Program-made: the position numbers and the translations under genes
Shown here: piece by piece, positions 11,949 through 22,865 of the stretch
How the letters are laid out: each line of letters starts with the position of its first letter
Numbering within the stretch: the first letter of the stretch is position 1
NCBI GenBank assembly: GCA_023690525.1
Contig: CM043019.1
Location: 82,206,411 to 82,270,410, forward strand
Reading direction: 5' to 3'
DNA from: Holotrichia oblita
Lineage: Eukaryota; Arthropoda; Insecta; Coleoptera; Scarabaeidae
Length of the DNA stretch: 64,000 bases
Notes under the pieces: generated by a model
What the model was told of the DNA's origin: nothing
Database searches by the model: none
The model's input: the letters and a program-made list of their open reading frames with translations, nothing else

Positions 11949-13542
11949 TTGAGTGCATTCAGTTTACGCATTCCGAGCGCAGCTTTTCGGGCGGCTTGCT
12001 GAATGAACTTATAGCAGGATAGCGGATCCTGCTCTGGCGCTTCGAGTTCGTCCCTTGAGACAATGCGTTTTGGCGCTGCTTGCCTTTCCGCTTTGCTCTT
12101 CGAAGCCTGTCTGGTTTCTGTGGCAGTTTTCTGACTACCTTTGCTGATGGCTTCCGTTTTCTGCGTCTTAACAGACTTTTTCTTCCCTAAGGAAGAAGGT
12201 TCCTGTTTGTTAGCCGCAGACGGGTTCCGTTTTGGCTCCGGCTTACATTTCTGCTGAGTCACCGTTTCCGGCTTCTTGCAGGGAATCTTGGTCGTTGGCG
12301 CTTTCTGCGTATCCTTGGGGGGTGTTGCTTTTTCCCGCGTCATTGCAAGAAGCTGTCCCTTCGCTACTGAAGAGTAGTTCAGTCCAGGTTTAACCGGATT
12401 CGCTTTCCGCGTAGGCGGTAAATTCTTCTCCGTTTGCTTCGGCACAGCAAGCTGTTTAGGCTGCTGTACCTAAGGTACGGTCCTCAGACTTACCAGCTTT
12501 TGTATACAAGGCAGCCCCGATACGTCGCTGGATGAGCTCCGGCGCAGTTAGCGCATTTGCGAGCTTCTTTAGCCGCCTGTCAATCGCGTGCAGAGTGTTA
12601 ATCTCCGCACCTGCGTTTCTTCAGAGTGCAGCACTCCGAAGAATGGTCAAACCTTTGGTAGGTATGACACTGCGGCGGGCCGTTACAGCTTTTGAAGGGG
12701 TGTACGGTCACCCTCATTCCGCAGATCTCGTTCACCTTGTAGGTGGCCTCAATTTGCGAGCGAGGTACGCTGACCATGAACGCCGTGCTCGGTTGTCGGT
12801 TTCGCTTTGCGAGGTTGCTCACGGTTGTAGCCGTGACACCTTGCGCGGCGAGGTCGCTCTGGATGCTATTGACATCCATTCTAGGTGGCAGAAACTTTAC
12901 TATCACTTTCACAGGGCGGGAGCTCTGCGCAGTATATGTATGGAACTGCATGCCGTTTTTAGCTAGATAATCGTTAACCTTTTCCCAATCGGGCGGCCTT
13001 AAAGACCAAGTGGTCGACCTTGAATTGGAACGTGGGGTTTCTCCGATCACAAGCCACGGATACTTTCCACGGTTTTAACGAAGTCTACATCGTAGATGTA
13101 GACCTTCGGAGCGTTACGCCTTGCTGGTGGCACAGCATTCGATGAATCGGCAGATTTTCGCTGCCCATCGTATGCTGTTTCACCACCGCTAGGCGTTGTT
13201 GACCCAGAGGGAGTCGGTGGTTTGACAATCTTGGACTGTCCACCGCTGGTCGCCTCTTTTTGGCTAGACGCGACTTTTTTCTTTTTGTGGTCTGTTCGAC
13301 CATGACGTAACTTCTTCTTCGTCCATCCCGCTTCTCCGTCTGAGTCATCCGCATCAGACGTTGTTTGGAGGACGAAGTTTTCTTCTTCGAGACGCCTCTA
13401 CTGTGCGGCGTCGGTTCTCGTCATCCTGGAGTCGTCGACGTCCATCCTGGCTGCTTCTTCTTCCTGTCCGGCCGCCATATGTACCCTGAAAAGTGGTCGG
13501 AGTCGTAGACGCTCCGCTCCGCTGTCTTACCTCGCTGTCCAC
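11774..13542 (-). pseudogene. Jockey-type LINE ORF1 (Gag-like), frameshifted
   Basis: ORF1 reads in at least four frames. An N-terminal low-complexity Arg-rich part (13542-13085) leads to a PRE_C2HC-like segment (13050-12598). That segment carries WEKVNDYLAKNGMQFHTYTA, VKVIVKFLPPRMDVNSIQSD, and RVTVHPFKSCNGPPQCHTYQ followed by RFDHSSECC. The last is a degenerate zinc knuckle: one Cys is replaced by Tyr and the Gly before His by Asp. A Lys/Pro/Thr-rich tail with LNYSSVAKGQ and PLQKLEFLMELAQ follows (12445-11774), overlapping the start of ORF2. The family role is RNA binding and RNP assembly. Frameshifts show the copy is inactive. Confidence 0.8.
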
Positions 13543-13559
13543 TTGCAGAGGAGTGACGC

Positions 13560-14538
13560 TCGGTAGTTCCAGCGCTCGCTATAAGGCAGTAGTGGGGAAA
13601 GATAGTCTATCGCTCGCTATGTGTCGCTGACTGGATGTGGAACACGTCCGTTCAGCTCCGCTGTTCGCAGTCGACCATGGGCCGGTATCTTAAATGCACA
13701 AAATGTGTCTCATTTTTTATTGGTTGTCTCAGTCACATGATGCGTTAGTAGTGGGGAAAAACCGCATTCGCGCTGTTGGTCAATATGATTCCAAAAGAAT
13801 TCTGTAATATCTACAGTTTTCAACATGCTTTTAGTTTCATCAGTCAGCACGGTCAACATATTTCGTTCCATCAGCTGCATTCAATTCAGTACGATTTTGT
13901 CCTTGATGTGGTGTGTACGCTTGCATCGTTTATCGCTTTTGTCTTTGTTATGCTCAACGGCCATTGAAGAGCAACATGCTAAACAGATGCTGCCGATTTG
14001 ATTAAAAGTTGCGCGACTTATTACAAAAAGTAGCAATGTGTCAGGTTAATTTACCTATGCCAGTGTCGAAAAAGAATTTAAGTGTTGTATGCCTAGAACG
14101 TTTGAAAATTTTGTGAAGTTCAGTGTTATTTAGAGTTTATTGGTTTTTTCAGTGCTGTACTTTGAACAATTTTCTTCGACATGTATTACGCTTTTGGACA
14201 ATCATATGGGTTGTATTTTATATTCTTCTTTTCTACTTTATAGAAATACTTATTTTAATAAAATTAACTATTTTACTTAACGTTTGTGCTTTTATCTATA
14301 ATTTTATTTATTATAATGTCCCATAATCTCTATGTAACGAACATTATTATGTAAAATATGTCATGATTATTGCTTAAAATTCGTGCGTTAAGCAATACTC
14401 GTGATATATTTTACATGAAAATTAAAAACATCAACAAATTATTCAACTTTCAATTTAAATTTACCGCCAATTTAAGATGTAGTTCTGGGATATGACGATG
14501 CTGCCGCATAACCTTTAACACAAATTAAAGCATTAAGT
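13560..14538. other. Upstream of the LINE: G+C-rich leader, then A+T-rich DNA without genes
   Basis: 13560-13690 is G+C-rich and directly precedes ORF1, so it may be the LINE 5' UTR; GTAGTGGGGAAA occurs twice (13588 and 13748). From 13690 the DNA is A+T-rich with only chance frames (63 and 67 codons). Confidence 0.35.
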
Positions 14539-14539
14539 T

Positions 14540-14640
14540 TCCGCTCCCAGCAGTCGACTTGGTAACTCCTCGGCCGCAGGCGGTCCGATTCTTAACCGGG
14601 CCGTAAATGGGCCGGTCGCAAGTGGGGCGACACCTCTCCT
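14540..14640. other. Isolated G+C-rich patch, unidentified
   Basis: About 100 bases (GTCGACTTGGTAACTCC, CTCGGCCGCAGGCGG, GGGCCGGTCGCAAGTGGGGC) stand out from A+T-rich surroundings. No frame, tRNA box or repeat partner was recognised. It may be a remnant of a mobile element leader. Confidence 0.3.
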
Positions 14641-14738
14641 TTTATATGCAGAGCGTACATTATTTTTTTGTAAGTAAATCATAAGTTCATTTGGATATTT
14701 TTAAAACAAACAAGTAATAAAAAGTAAGGTTTTAAAAT

Positions 14739-14806
14739 TTATTAGTAATCACTACAATATTGTTTCGCCACACAGTGGCTTCATCAGGTGGATGAATAAT
14801 ACTAAG
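14739..14806 (-). ncRNA. Hammerhead-ribozyme-like motif, Penelope-associated
   Basis: On the minus strand the core CTGATGA (14787-14781) is followed by a stem-loop GCCAC-TGT-GTGGC, then GAAA (14766-14763), then CAATATTG and the possible cleavage triplet GTA. The flanking stem I pairs CAC with GTG next to the core, then after an internal loop TTATT with AATAA. This is the type I hammerhead plan reported for Penelope-like elements. It lies just downstream of the GIY-YIG frame on the same strand. Activity is untested. Confidence 0.62.
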
Positions 14807-14881
14807 ACTAAGTATTTGGTACCTACTTAAATATGTACAACTATATGTTTAAAGATAAGAGTGGGAACAGGTAATGTCTTT

Positions 14882-15172
14882 TTAGTCATTAAGGATTAAA
14901 TTCAATTTATTATATCTATGTATCTCCATTGATTCTAGAAGGTCTAGTTTTCCACTTTTGGTTTGAATATGTAAAACTTCAAAGTTAATATTGAATGTAT
15001 GATTTTCTGATAAACAATGGTTCGCGAAAATTGAATCTTCTTTTTTATTAATATAACTTTTTCTATGCTCGAAAATTCTAGTGGCAAAAGTTCTTCCGGT
15101 TTGGCCTATATAGACTTTATTGCACTCACAAGTTAGCTTGTAGACTCCTAGAAAAATTCTGTTTGAATTTTA
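14882..15172 (-). pseudogene. Penelope-like element, GIY-YIG endonuclease domain
   Basis: An uninterrupted frame without an ATG encodes about 96 residues to TAA. It opens with GVYKLTCECNKVYIGQTGRT: the GVY and YIG motifs and the catalytic-type Arg of a GIY-YIG nuclease. Then come FEHRKSYINKKEDS, FANHCLSENHTFNINFEVLH and LDLLESMEIHRYNKLN, with the catalytic-type Glu in the last block. The domain nicks DNA for retrotransposition in Penelope-like elements. The reverse transcriptase is absent: a stop lies just upstream of NSNRIF, so the copy is 5'-truncated. The open frame and intact motifs suggest a fairly recent copy. Confidence 0.85.
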
Positions 15173-15175
15173 CAT

Positions 15176-15597
15176 ATCTATGTATGCAAGATGTTGATAA
15201 TAGTTAAGAACATATACAAGTAATGATTTGAAAACTTATAAAATCTACGCTTATGTTGAAATACTCAGCGTTCAAGACAAACATGCTCATAATTGTGTAA
15301 CATAGTATATCTCGATATGATCTGCCTGTAATCAGGACATATATCGTAGATGTTTTATTTCATGTGACAATATATAAGAAAAACTTACTACAAATTTTAT
15401 GTTTTTTTATGTTTATGGTGTTAACAATAGTTTTAACATCGAATCATATACCCACATAACACCATATATGATCTGCACATACAATAAATAAAGAAAGTAA
15501 TTACAATATTTTATTTATTAGTGAACTAATATTCAAGATTAGCAAAAATGATACAGCACATTACGTCATATGTGATATATCTTATTACAGAATAAAA
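15176..15597. other. No gene seen; A+T-rich DNA
   Basis: No frame, repeat end or motif recognised. It would be downstream of the terminal exon at 15663. Confidence 0.5.
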
Positions 15598-15603
15598 TTT
15601 ATT
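15598..15603 (-). terminator. Poly(A) signal of the terminal exon at 15663-15826
   Basis: AATAAA on the minus strand lies 57 bases after the TAG stop, giving a short 3' UTR. Its spacing behind a clear coding exon makes it more credible than the chance hexamers around it. Confidence 0.45.
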
Positions 15604-15662
15604 ATCTATTAAAAAATAAAACATTGACCTAATCGCAGGGATGTTCACAGCTCAGCTGATTC

Positions 15663-15826
15663 CTAATTTTTATCAGCAGCAGTAGTCAAAGATGTACGAC
15701 CAACAATAGCCTTTTCCAAATTACGCTCAGCTTTACCGTCATCTCGATCATGTGCAGTAGCTAGCCATCGAGCAATAGTTTTATAAATTAATGTCATAAT
15801 CCATTGCACTATCAAACGCACAGCAA
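15663..15826 (-). CDS. Terminal coding exon of an unrecognised gene
   Basis: The exon follows a strong acceptor (TTATATTTTTTCAG) and reads for 53 codons to TAG; the other two frames have early stops. The first two bases belong to a codon begun in an upstream exon (phase 1). The peptide has a hydrophobic stretch (RLIVQWIMTLIYKTIARWL) followed by a charged, soluble tail with HDRDDGKAERNLEKAIVGRT, ending TTAADKN. It could be a last membrane or amphipathic helix with a cytosolic C-terminus. Codon use is more balanced than in the surrounding DNA, and a poly(A) signal lies 57 bases past the stop. I do not recognise the family. The phase does not match the MARVEL donor at 27829, so it is unlikely to be an alternative last exon of that gene. 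Upstream exons were not found. A MITE is inserted only about 20 bases upstream of the acceptor. Confidence 0.6.
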
Positions 15827-15844
15827 CTGAAAAAATATAACATA

Positions 15845-16017
15845 CAGTCGAATTTTTTTATCTTGTCTGTTACGTCATTAACAGCGTAATTAAACAGATA
15901 TATATAGTAAAATATTCATTACCGCCATTTACATTAGAGAGAAATGTCAACGTGACATAAAGTCGATTCATACTGATATTACTCATGACGTAACGGACAA
16001 GATCCAAAATTCGACTG
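15845..16017. mobile_element. MITE family A, copy 1 (CAGTCGAATTTTT ends)
   Basis: A 173-bp element flanked by TA. The terminal inverted repeat starts CAGTCGAATTTTTT and its inverse ends ...ATCCAAAATTCGACTG, followed by a subterminal CCGTTACGTCAT/ATGACGTAACGG. The interior is non-coding. The 2-bp TA target site and CAG ends suggest mobilisation by a Tc1/mariner transposase. Two more copies lie at 39961 and 40157. Confidence 0.85.
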
Positions 16018-16023
16018 TATGTA

Positions 16024-16217
16024 CAGTCGTGGCCAGATAATTGTAGTACAACCTTAAATTTCATATATGTAAAACATTCGAAATTTTATTATTGTAAGAC
16101 GAACTTTAGCTTAAGCTGCTTGTCATAAAAATCATATGTCAGATCATACCGGCAACAAACTTACATCATACAAATTAAAAAGAAAACGCTTGTACTACAT
16201 TTATCTGGCCACGACTG
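16024..16217. mobile_element. MITE family B (CAGTCGTGGCCAGATAA ends)
   Basis: A 194-bp element flanked by TA, with terminal inverted repeats CAGTCGTGGCCAGATAATTG and its near-exact inverse at 16198-16217. It starts only 6 bases after family A copy 1 ends. The interior is non-coding. Tc1/mariner mobilisation is inferred from the TA target and CAG ends. Confidence 0.85.
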
Positions 16218-16796
16218 TACATGTATCTATCTTTAGTTTACGTAAAGTATTAGAAGTATACACCATGTCCAAAGTTATGTTAAGGTGTTTACCATTGCAA
16301 ACTTATTATTAAAGCTATGAAGTTGGTTAAATTAACAATGGCGAAGTATATCTAATTTTTTCTATAAATTAGATATATGTACTTGCAGCATATTACATTT
16401 TACGAGAAGAGTAAATAAATGACACTCTCACAGCAATAATTATTAAGGACAAATCAATAATCACAAAAAATGATTCATTCGGCAATATCACAGACAAATT
16501 TTGAGACAGCATCTAAATATTATATGTTTAATATAAAATTTTAATTAAATAGAAAATTGTCTTGGCTAAATATGTAATAAAAATAAGTTTTTAGTTGATT
16601 ATTTCTTAATTATGAGGAATTTCAAAAAATCTATCTGCTATCCACAATAAGTTTTTACTTAAATATCTCAAGAATAATACACAAAAATGAAATCTGACCT
16701 ATAATCGCTTGGAAGACGTTCGTTTTATCAAAACCTTGCTTCGATAATTTTTATCTCGAATTGTTTAGGTTTTAATTCTCTCAATATTATCGCCAA
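16218..16796. other. No gene seen; A+T-rich DNA
   Basis: No coding frame or repeat boundary recognised. Confidence 0.5.
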
Positions 16797-17480
16797 GGAG
16801 ACCCACTGTCGACTACCTTGTTCAATCTGGTGCTAGAACAAATAATAAGGAAGAGTGGAATTAACCACGAAGGGACCCTATTTAACAAAAGCCATCAATG
16901 CCTCGCATATGCCGATGACTTGGTACTTCTCGCAAGAAGCAGGAAAGAACTGGAAAATATTACAAAGCGATTGATTAGAACGGCAAAAGTTTTTGGATTG
17001 GAAGTGAACTTTGAAAAAACAAAATTTATGGAACTGAAGAACAGTACAGGAAGCAACAGGGAACAAAATCTGCAAGTGCAAACACATTCGAACAATGTAT
17101 GCGAGTTTGAAGAAGTGAAGGACTACATGTACTTAGGGGTATTGATGACGAATAAATGCAAGAAGATAAAGAAATAGATCTGCGGATAGCAAAGTGCAAT
17201 AACTGTCTACGAGGGCTTCACAAAGTGCTGAAATCAAAGGAAGTGGCAAGAACAACGAAAATAAGAATTTATAAAACAGTCATACGACCAACACTAATAT
17301 ATGGTTGTGAGACATGGATCCTGAATCAGAAAAATCGGCAAAAGTTAGACATACAGGAGAGGAAAATACTAAGAAGAATTTTTGGGGGAAAGAATACGGA
17401 GCTAGGATGGGAAAGAAGAATGAATGCAGAATTGTATGAACTGTTCGGAGAAAAACCGATCGGACATTTGTATTTTTTGT
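16797..17480 (+). pseudogene. RTE/CR1-like LINE, reverse transcriptase C-terminal half
   Basis: The frame opens with GDPLSTTLFNLVLEQIIRKS, then HQCLAYADDLVLLARS, which holds the YADD catalytic box. VNFEKTKFMEL and YMYLGVLM follow. A frameshift near 17156 leads into EIDLRIAKCNNCLRGLHKVL, TTKIRIYKTVIRPTLIYGCE, TW, and LDIQERKILRRIFG. This order is typical of the RT palm and thumb of RTE-like LINEs common in insects. The endonuclease and the first RT blocks are absent (5' truncation). The copy stops at FGEKPIGHLYFL, before the usual C-terminal WxGH-type region. Confidence 0.85.
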
Positions 17481-17556
17481 AACCGGTGACAAATATCCCT
17501 ACTTGACACTTTTTTTCCTGAACCCGTATTAAAACGTTGCAGACACGGTACCGTCA

Positions 17557-17588
17557 CATGGTACTACAACGGAAGTTGTAGTACCATG
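17557..17588. repeat. Perfect 14-bp hairpin
   Basis: CATGGTACTACAAC, a GGAA loop, then GTTGTAGTACCATG. A third partial copy (CAGTTGTAGTACCA) follows directly. It lies between two LINE fragments; its role is unknown. Confidence 0.8.
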
Positions 17589-17779
17589 CAGTTGTAGTAC
17601 CAAATGCAACTCGTCTGTAACTAAAATAGCATTGATTAATAATGATATTTATTTGATAGTTATATTATAGTAACAATCAGGTCTTAGTATGACGTGAGTT
17701 ACCATATTGACTATAATATTACGGCACAAAAACGTGAACAACATGAACTTCGGTTGCATTGTAACCTCGGTTACAAATT

Positions 17780-20549
17780 GCTACTTGGGAATATATTACA
17801 AACAAATTTGGAACGGGATAGAGCGGCGTACGACCTGGCGTATGCCACGGCTAAACAAAAGCAAATGGATATAATCATAGTGGGTGAACCGATAGAAAAA
17901 AAAATGAGGGAAAGGAATGGATAAAAGACCAAAAAGCGGATGTAGCGGTATTGTTCGTAAACAAAAAAATATAGGTAAAAACCGTCAAGGTAGAATAAGG
18001 GTATGTAGTAGTATGTTTTGAAGGATGGGATATGTATGTACTGCTGTTACTTATCGCCTAACATGGACATGCATAAGTACGTGGAAAAAGTGGACGAAAT
18101 AATGGATCGCGTTCGCAAGAAAGAAGCGATCATTGCTGGCGACATAAATGCCAAATCGTACCTATGGGGATCTCCGATTAGTGACCGAAAAGGAAACCAT
18201 TGGGCAGAATGGATTGCGACCCTGGACCGGATTGTGCAAAACAAAGCAGGTACACCAAAATTCACGAGGGGAACAACCGAATCTTCTATAGATGTGACAA
18301 AAACCGCCCGGAAACTAGCTTAGATTATATGAGAACTTATCGAGAACTAGTAAGTGATGGAAATAGAAAATTTAACGGACTACCGATATATATTTTTTAG
18401 TGTTAGAGCTTGTAAAGCGCGCAAAAGAGCGAATAAAGAATTAGTAACAGACTGGGAAGCCTACCACGCAAACATTAAACTTAGATTGAAAAGTAGATAT
18501 GTCACAAGAAGAAAATAGTTTATATAAAACGTGCACGGAGGTCATAAGAAAGGCCTATAAAAACAGCACAAAGGAAAACATAAAAAGAGGAAAGAGGGAA
18601 CCGTACTGGTGGAATGATGAAATTGGCAAGAAAAGAAAGCAGTGTATCGCACTTAGGCGGACCTCAACCAGAATGGCCAGAAAAAACATCATCGAAGAAG
18701 TTAAAACGGATGCTAGAAATAAATACAAAGAAGGAAGAAAGGAGCTATGTAAATTAGTAAAAGAGTCCAAAAAAGAAGACTGGAATAAACTATGTAGGGA
18801 ACTCAACAATGTCTGGAGAGAAGGTTACAGAATTACAATGAAAGGTATGAAACTACTAGCACCATACGCAATACCAGATAAAGAAAAGAAAGAGATAGCT
18901 AAAGAACTGTTTCCGTATCCAAACAGCGAGACAGATACCTACCGGAAAAGAGCGGCAACAGTTAAAAAAATCACCCTATTCGAAATCCAAGACGCTATGA
19001 ATAAAATGAAGATAGGGAAAGTTCCGGGGTTGGACGAAATAGCAACAGAAGCTATCAGAGAAGTGGGAAAGTCTAACAGCGAGTGGCTACTAGTTTTACT
19101 AAATCAAACAAGGGAAAGGGGAGTTCACAAGGACGTACAGACTGTTATGTCTATTAAATACAGTGAGTAAGCTATATCAGACGCTGATTAAACAAAGGCT
19201 GGAACTGGAAATAAAACAAACGGACGGTTTAGCAAAACACCAGTACCTATGGATTTAGAAAAGGAAGATCAGCGCTACAGGCAATGGAAGTCCTAAAAGA
19301 AATGTCCCAGAAACAGGAAAACAGCTGGAATGTGTTGGTAACTGGACGTCCGCAACGCCTTCAATACTGCAAGCTGAAATTTAATTCTGCAAAAGTGGAA
19401 GAAGAGAAATATATCGGACTCTTTTGTGAATATCGTCGCAGACTATTTTAATGAAAGATATGTTCAAGTTAGTAGAAGATACAAACTGTAAGTAAAGGCG
19501 GCCGTGCCACAAGGTTCTATTCTGGGGCCAATACTATGGAACATCCTCTACGATGACGTGCTGCAAATCCAGTTACAGGGGCGAGCAAAAACCATCGCAT
19601 TTGCTGATGACCTGGCGATCCTAGTTACAGCGGACACGAAAGAAGCACTAATGAGAAACACTAACGAAAATCTCAAGCGAATCAGTGAATAGATGAACAA
19701 AACCCAACTCAAGCTTGCACCGGAGAAAACAGACAGTAATTACCCGTAAAAGGATAAGAAGCGACCTGCCCTTTAAAATAGGTAACGTAAACATAAGTCC
19801 AAAAATTGGTGGTACACTCAATCCTCCTCTACGGAGCACCGATCTGGGAAAAGGCACTGGAAGTCAAGCGAAACAAGCTCTTCCTGGAAAAACGCAGCGG
19901 AAAGTGCTACTTAGGGTTACTTCCGCATATAGGACCGTATCAACGGCAGCCATCCACGTTATCACGGGTATTTCTCCTGTAGAACTGCTGGCGAAAGAAA
20001 GGAAACGTATATATGAGCGAGATAGCGAGAAAACAATACAATTACTATACTACCTGATGGACAGGCACCAAGCTGACAGCACAGTGAACGAAGGTATTAA
20101 TTCCAGATCTGGGAAAGTGGATGAAATGTGGACACAAGCGAGTGGACTAATACCTAACACAAATCCTGACAGAGCATGGAGTATTCCAAATATACGCACA
20201 CAGAATAGGCAAGGCAATGAGAGAAGAATGTGTGTACTGCGATACAACGGACACCGTAGAGCACACAATATTTGCATGTGCTAGATTGAGCAAGGAAGGA
20301 TGGGCGGTAAACCACAAACTTGGCAAGAACATAAGAGTAGTCAACTTTACAGACACCATCCTAGAATCAAAAGAGAATTGGGACCAAGTGCATGAAATGG
20401 TGAGGAAAATAATGGACACCAAGAAACTAGAAGAGAGAAAAGACAAAACGTCTAGAGAAGGGAATAGGCTATTCGTTACACCCATGAAGAATATATCCAA
20501 CCAGATAATTTCCATGAGTGTAGTAGGAAAGAAAGTAAGGTGGTTTTAG
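17780..20549 (+). pseudogene. R1-clade LINE ORF2, nearly full length but broken
   Basis: The blocks run in R1 order. Endonuclease: ILQTNLERDRAAYDLAYATA, DIIIVGEP, YLSPNMDMHKYVEKVDEI and AIIAGDINAKSYLWGSP. Linker: REPYWWNDEIGKKRKQC. Reverse transcriptase: KMKIGKVPGLDEIATEAI, VPQGSILGPILWNILYDDVL and TIAFADDLAILVTA (19591-19632), the last holding the FADD catalytic box. Thumb: ASAYRTVSTAAIHVITGISP-like text in a shifted frame near 19920. C-terminal zinc finger: CVYCDTTDTVEHTIFACARL (20229-20288). At least six stops or frameshifts, and a compressed region near 19190-19500, make it dead. ORF1 is missing. R1-type elements often target rDNA; nothing here looks like rDNA. Confidence 0.88.
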
Positions 20550-20618
20550 TGGGTACACCAGTTATTGCACACACCGACTGGGAGTCCCACACTACCGTGT
20601 GTGATAGATCCAAGCACA

Positions 20619-21606
20619 CGGTGTGAGGCATTAGTGTGTCAAAGCTCAATATATCCATTCATATTAAAGAAATCACAAAATGTTATATACAAAATCATAG
20701 ATAGTCTTAAGCTACATATTTTAAAATTATCTTCGTATTACAGAGTGTTTCATATTGCCAGGGTGAACCAAACATACATTTTCTTAAATGGGACACACTA
20801 TATATTATTTCAAAGTTAGATTAAACATATCTTCCTCATTCCTTCGATATAAGGTTTCATTGAGTTATACCGAGTATTTCAGAAGTTATGGTCAATTTTG
20901 TCTGAAAATCATTACGTATTTAACGTCCTCTCTATTCTACACGAAACAACTAGAAATTGTTTTTGTACTGGAATGACTTTTTTATATTGCTACAGTTTCA
21001 TAGCAAAGTGATATTTTGCCAATACTGCGAAAAGTGTGTACAGGGCGATTCAAAACGCAAATGCATTATTTTCTCATCTTATTTAAATGGAACAGCCTGT
21101 ATTTTATATTAAGAAAGGGAAGGAGACTGTATGCACTTTCATTTTTAGTAACCACTCCCTATATCTGAAATCGATAATTTCGGAGATATTTAACATTTTC
21201 TTAATGAAGGGTAAATTTTTTCAAAATAATTGTTAAGATATCAAATTAGCCATGAAAAAATGACAGTAAAAGGCCATTAAATCATATATTGAGATAAACT
21301 TATTAAATACAACACATCTCAGACAAAATTGGCCATAACTTCTGAAATACTCGGTATAACTCAATAAAACCTTATATCTAAGGAATGAGGAAGATATGCT
21401 TAATCTAAATTTGAAATAATATATAGTGTATCCCGTTTAAGAAAATGTATGTTTGGTTCACTCTGGCAATATGAAACACTCTGTATATATGAAAAATAAT
21501 TTTAAAATATGTAGCTTAAAAAGGTATGATTTTTGTATATAAAATTTTGTGATATCTTTCATATTAATGGATATATTGAGCTTTGACGCACTAATGCCTC
21601 ATCCTG
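20619..21606. mobile_element. Foldback element with CAGGATGAGGC ends
   Basis: The arms, about 20625-20910 and 21310-21606, are inverted copies with scattered mismatches. Outer text is AGGCATTAGTGTGTCAAAGC against GCTTTGACGCACTAATGCCT. Inner text is TCAGAAGTTATGGTCAATTT against its inverse. The right end is CATCCTG followed by TA. The centre holds a second motif of the same style (CAGGGCGATTCAAAACGC at 21041). Non-coding; it directly follows the R1 copy. Confidence 0.8.
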
Positions 21607-22006
21607 TATATATAAAACTAATCAATAACTGTCAAAAAACTTGTGGATCTGTGATTTAAAAACAAAACTTGATTAACTTGTAGAGGATGCTAAGTGTTCA
21701 CGATTAACTTCCACAGTTCTGTCTAGGTATATAAATGTCGTTTGAAACACTTCCTTTTTAATTTTAAAGCATTTCTGACGGGATTTGTTATCGATACATT
21801 GACATAACTCTTTTAAAGAGGCAAGCAGAGTAACATATTTTATTACTTTTTAAGTATCCTTAGAAAAAGGAATCTACGGTAAATAAATCTGGAGACCCTG
21901 TTTTGTTATGTTATTTTTTAATTTAGGTACTATTAAGATTCGTTTCAAATAAAGTGTTACGGTTTCTAATAATTGCATTGTTCAGAGTGTTTGAGCTGAA
22001 GATAAA
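21607..22006. other. No gene seen; A+T-rich DNA downstream of the MARVEL gene
   Basis: No coding frame or repeat boundary recognised. Confidence 0.5.
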
Positions 22007-22053
22007 GGGAGGGAGGGTGGGAAGGAGAGGGAAGAAGGGAGGGGGAGGGAGGG
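22007..22053 (+). repeat. G-rich polypurine tract, G-quadruplex-forming
   Basis: GGGAGGGAGGGTGGG is followed by GAGAGGG, GGGAGGGGGAGGGAGGG. Seven or more G3 runs lie within 47 bases, several with one-base loops, the most stable G-quadruplex pattern. It is an extreme exception in A+T-rich DNA and lies about 300 bases beyond the MARVEL poly(A) candidates. Confidence 0.9.
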
Positions 22054-22312
22054 ATTCCAATTACTTAATCTGCTTCTGTTAGACAACAGTGTCGATTTCT
22101 TCCATCACAACTTGTACGAAGATACTGTCGAATACTTGATCTCCATAGGACGAAAAACATTAATAGCAAGCAGTCTCTATTACTTGTGTATAATTTCGTA
22201 GTTTAGTAATAAAAAATAATAGTAATGCTACAAAAAATCGTCAATAACCTGTAGGGTTTGTTGCTTTGATATGTATGTATATAGTAGGAGTAACATTTAC
22301 CGAGCGATATAT

Positions 22313-22362
22313 TTTTATTAAGTTAAATAGACAATTAAAAAACAATATATATATATTTTATT
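22313..22362 (-). terminator. Candidate poly(A) signals of the MARVEL gene
   Basis: Two AATAAA hexamers on the minus strand lie at 22362-22357 and 22318-22313, about 500 bases after the MARVEL stop codon. They would give a 3' UTR of ordinary insect length. AATAAA is common by chance in DNA this A+T-rich, so which site is used is not decided by sequence. Confidence 0.3.
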
Positions 22363-22865
22363 GTACACATATTAAATTAAGAACTATATAAGTATAACGT
22401 ATTACACTTATGCTTTTAAGTACATATTACTGACAGATAAAATTTAAAAACTTAAAAACACATGACTTGTAAAAATTTAAAAAAAATCACTCATAACAAA
22501 AAGAGAAGTAAGTAACTATAATAGTATAACTTAATAATAACGAAAATACTACAGCACTATAATTTAGTTAGAATTAATTGTTTAAACATTAATTGTATTT
22601 GTAGATATTTTTTCTTAGCTCTATGAATGTACAGAATAACAATACGAAATAAGTAAATTTATGTTGTACGATGTGTTTGTATGTATGTATAATATATATC
22701 TATGTATATAAAACGCTGCTGGTGTGAGAAAACGTCATCGATCTGGAATACGAAATGGATTAATAGGGAATACAGTAATTATTAAGGCCACATTGAATGT
22801 GTGTGATGATTCTTGCTGTAGATGCAGACAACGGTGATGGTATTTCTTGCTAATTCATCAGACGC

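Noticed and set aside
12532..12966. 144-codon plus-strand frame
   Set aside because: Antisense shadow of Jockey ORF1, whose zinc-knuckle and linker motifs read on the minus strand.
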